A DNA stretch of 64,000 nt from JADLHS01 sp039806955 (GTDB taxonomy: Bacteria; Verrucomicrobiota; Verrucomicrobiia; Limisphaerales; JADLHS01): assembly GCA_039806955.1 (NCBI GenBank), contig JBDHQI010000001.1:173315-237314 (forward strand). The letters run 5' to 3'. Position 1 is the first letter of the stretch. Each line of letters begins with the position of its first letter. The notes below the pieces were generated by a model. It saw nothing but the letters and a program-made list of their open reading frames with translations. It ran no database searches and was not told the DNA's origin. Made by a program: the position numbers and the translations under genes. Below are positions 62,004 through 64,000 of this stretch, one piece after another.

Positions 62004-63347
62004 TCACTGCGTGATTTCCCGCATCCGAACGCGCCTGGCGCCGGGTTCATCACCAAGCGACATTTGATTTTTTTGCGGATCGCCAAAAGGTCCCGGCCAA
62101 TCAAGGTGCGAATTTTCCGCGAGCTTCGTCACCACCACCTGGCCGTTGCCGGTGAAAAGATCGCCGCTGAACAATTTTCCGCGGGCAATGATGGATTGCG
62201 CACACGAGCAGAGCCCGCGATTGTAGGTCAATACTTCCTCCAGCCTGCCCGTGTCGCCGTTAATTCGGAAAAGTTTGGCAGCGGTGGAGCGATCCAAGCT
62301 CTGTGTCTCCGCGTAAAAACAGCCATTGAAGTAAGGCACGTTGGCGATGTACTGGTAATCCTGGCTCGACAAGTCGCATTTCCAAACCACGTCACCGGTG
62401 GCAATCGCGTACGCCGTCACATATTTCCACCGGCCCCCCACGTACTTTGCGTCCCAATGATTTCCGCTGCCGGAAACCAGCTTGCCGTTTGCATAAGTCA
62501 ACGTGGCTTTGCGACCGATGGGCAGGCCGGTTTTTTCCCAGACCAATTGGAGGTCCTTGTCGAATACCCGGATGGCGGAGTCCCACTCGGCTTTGCCATA
62601 CCAATACGTGGCCACGAAATATCCATGCGCATCATCGGTCAATACGGTGTTCCACGAAATGCAGTCGGAAGGTGGCGTCACCGTTGCCGACGTCAGCACG
62701 TGGCCGTCAGTCGCACGAATTTTCAAAACTCCACGGTTACATTGAAAGAAAACCCACCCGTTGTTCTGGTCCACGCAGGGCGTGACGCCTCCGTTGCTGC
62801 GCCGCTTCACCCACCAGATTTCCTCTCCTGTTTCGCCGGACACGGCATGCAATCCGTTTCGGGACGCCATCAAAATCAACTGCGAGCCGTCCGGCTGCGT
62901 GTAATAGGTGTAACCGAAAAACAAATTCCCCGGTTGGTTGGCCGGGCTGATCCATTCCACGCGCGCGGTATCGCGGTTCATGGCCACGGTGCGCGCGTTC
63001 TTGTGCTCGTGTGCGATGACAAGCCAGTCCCCGTTTTTTTTCTGAAAGACCAGCGGCGTGCTGTCGTACGTATCGGCGAACGGATAGGTCCGGATTTTCT
63101 TGAAGGTGTGCGCATCAAACGCCACGACGCGCGGAAATTGGGGGTCGCGTGGGCTGGTTTCATCGCTCAAAAAATCGTCAGCCGTGAAGTAAGCAACCCC
63201 ATCCATCACCACTCCACCTTGCCCGTAAAAATGCAGACCACTGACTTCTCGTGCCCCGGCTGGTTCACCGACTTTTCTGCCCGAGCCGCTGCAACCGGTG
63301 AGCAGCAATGCGATCAGGGTGGTTAGCAAACGATTTCGTTTGATCAT
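62004..63347 (-). CDS. Lipoprotein with PQQ-like beta-propeller
   Basis: This 447-residue protein has a lipoprotein signal (LLTTLIALLLTGC). The mature part is a chain of propeller blades typical of PQQ-like/pyrrolo-quinoline repeat proteins (ARTVAMNRDTARVEWISPAN, LHAVSGETGEEIWWVKRRSN, TAYAIATGDVVWKCDLSSQD). It ends 57 bp upstream of the chosen kinase start and is co-oriented, so it may be a partner or ligand-binding lipoprotein of the sensor. No enzymatic residues can be assigned. Confidence 0.85.
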   Translation of the reverse strand: MIKRNRLLTTLIALLLTGCSGSGRKVGEPAGAREVSGLHFYGQGGVVMDGVAYFTADDFLSDETSPRDPQFPRVVAFDAHTFKKIRTYPFADTYDSTPLVFQKKNGDWLVIAHEHKNARTVAMNRDTARVEWISPANQPGNLFFGYTYYTQPDGSQLILMASRNGLHAVSGETGEEIWWVKRRSNGGVTPCVDQNNGWVFFQCNRGVLKIRATDGHVLTSATVTPPSDCISWNTVLTDDAHGYFVATYWYGKAEWDSAIRVFDKDLQLVWEKTGLPIGRKATLTYANGKLVSGSGNHWDAKYVGGRWKYVTAYAIATGDVVWKCDLSSQDYQYIANVPYFNGCFYAETQSLDRSTAAKLFRINGDTGRLEEVLTYNRGLCSCAQSIIARGKLFSGDLFTGNGQVVVTKLAENSHLDWPGPFGDPQKNQMSLGDEPGARRVRMREITQ

Positions 63348-63813
63348 GGCAGCACCAGACGGTTTGGTTTTTCCCAGGAATTCGGCAGCAATAAACGCGC
63401 TGGATGCCGCCCGCCGCTACGGCAGATCTGGCGGCAGTTTGGCGGGCCAGGCAATTTCATTGATCCAGGCGGTCGTAAAGCTCTAGATTTCGCGGCGGGC
63501 GTCGCTCCGCACTCACGGGCATACTCGCCGCCGTCGGAATACTCATCCTTCTATCCCCAAGTTCGCCGCGTTTGTCCAATTCAAAGATGCTCGGCATCCC
63601 ACCAAGGCGGAATGCGTCCGCTACGTTCGCAGGTGTGAGACCCCATGCCAATCGGCTTCACTTACCCCTACGGAGAGTCGCCGTTCTGGATTCCGCCGTC
63701 AATTGGAAGCCGAACAGCTCCCTGGCGCCGAAGCCTTCGGCCCGTTCGTCGAGTCTTGACTGCGTCCATCTTTGACAACCGATGGTGCGTGTTTTCAACT
63801 CCTGACGGCCACC
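63348..63813. other. Intergenic region, no gene seen
   Basis: A 466-bp stretch upstream of the PQQ-propeller gene. Open frames on both strands are short and look like shadows. I see no palindromic operator here. Confidence 0.5.
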
Positions 63814-63930
63814 ATGAGCCGCGAACTCCGATTTATGAACTCTGCGAAATGGCCTCGCGCCTGGGCCGTGGCCGGCGGATTGATGCTGATCGCGTGCGGA
63901 CTTTCCGCAGGCCAGAGCGTCCCCGCCTAG
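63814..63930 (+). pseudogene. Truncated gene start encoding a signal peptide
   Basis: The frame MSRELRFMNSAKWPRAWAVA, GGLMLIACGLSAGQSVPA-stop looks like the signal peptide of a secreted protein (basic start, hydrophobic core, LIAC/ALSAG cleavage region) but ends after 38 residues. The stop lies within cctagcagcctgtcggact, which may be the edge of an inserted element. An alternative start is MNSAKW seven codons later. Confidence 0.4.
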
Positions 63931-64000
63931 CAGCCTGTCGGACTTAGGGAACGCAATTTTAGCAAAGTGGATTGAACAGTTGCTGGGCGTGCGCGTCTGA

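Noticed and set aside
1..64000. CRISPR arrays, rRNA and tRNA genes
   Set aside because: No regularly spaced identical repeats with unique spacers were found, and no rRNA-like or cloverleaf sequence was recognised by eye.

Overview
The window looks like chromosomal DNA of a Verrucomicrobiota bacterium, most likely of the Pedosphaera/Limisphaerales type. The evidence is the secreted proteins ending in a W-P-A-D-Q-I-G-W ... F-Y/F-R-L-V/A-Y-P module, the type IV prepilin-like proteins with a G-FTLIELLVV start and an H-x-G style C-terminal half, the very large beta-propeller/Y_Y_Y sensor kinase, and dense REP-like intergenic repeats. This assignment is inference; no rRNA or tRNA gene was seen. Most genes lie on the minus strand.

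Region 1 (about 1-6400) holds a secreted carboxylesterase, a cupin/carboxymuconolactone-decarboxylase fusion and their AraC regulator in an ATGA-overlapping operon, then an MFS exporter and a frameshifted LysR regulator. Region 2 (6570-11804) is a compact defence-like operon: a DACNV-type putative nucleotide-sensor protein, an unknown 442-residue protein, a 33-residue mini-ORF, a DNA methyltransferase and a candidate PD-(D/E)XK endonuclease. It starts next to a 3' fragment of thiC. Region 3 (12017-15192) has pirin, a YcaC-like hydrolase, a RibD-like reductase and an aldo/keto reductase (AKR). Region 4 (15405-16440) is a REP-associated transposase inside its own palindromic repeats.

Region 5 (16449-30300) is a remarkable AKR-rich metabolic region. 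It has two minus-strand operons, one of about ten genes, with AKRs, cupin/CMD proteins, an SDR, an SMP-30 lactonase-like protein, an amidohydrolase and a metallophosphoesterase. Region 6 (30510-37866) has two nearly identical AraC regulators flanking an RND efflux operon; the first has a C-terminal frameshift. Five copies of a 17+3+17 bp tandem direct repeat stand upstream of the MFS gene, the three AKR operons and the efflux operon. I infer that they are operators for the AraC pair, giving a dispersed redox/detoxification and efflux regulon.

Region 7 (38101-40409) is a D12-class adenine methylase plus SacI-family endonuclease bracketed by a 69-bp direct repeat made from the 5' end of a sigma-factor-like gene. 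Region 8 (41263-44186) is a sugar operon (ROK kinase, MFS permease, SIS isomerase). Region 9 (44410-45540) is a graveyard of gene fragments. Region 10 (45688-63347) contains a ceramidase-like lipoprotein, two large secreted proteins sharing a 443-bp stretch identical by eye, two prepilin-like proteins, a NarL-type response regulator, its hybrid-propeller sensor kinase and a PQQ-propeller lipoprotein. Four copies of a TCGGCA-N4-TGCCGA palindrome sit 40-60 bp upstream of four of these genes, which suggests that the two-component system controls them. The right edge carries a short signal-peptide ORF that appears truncated.
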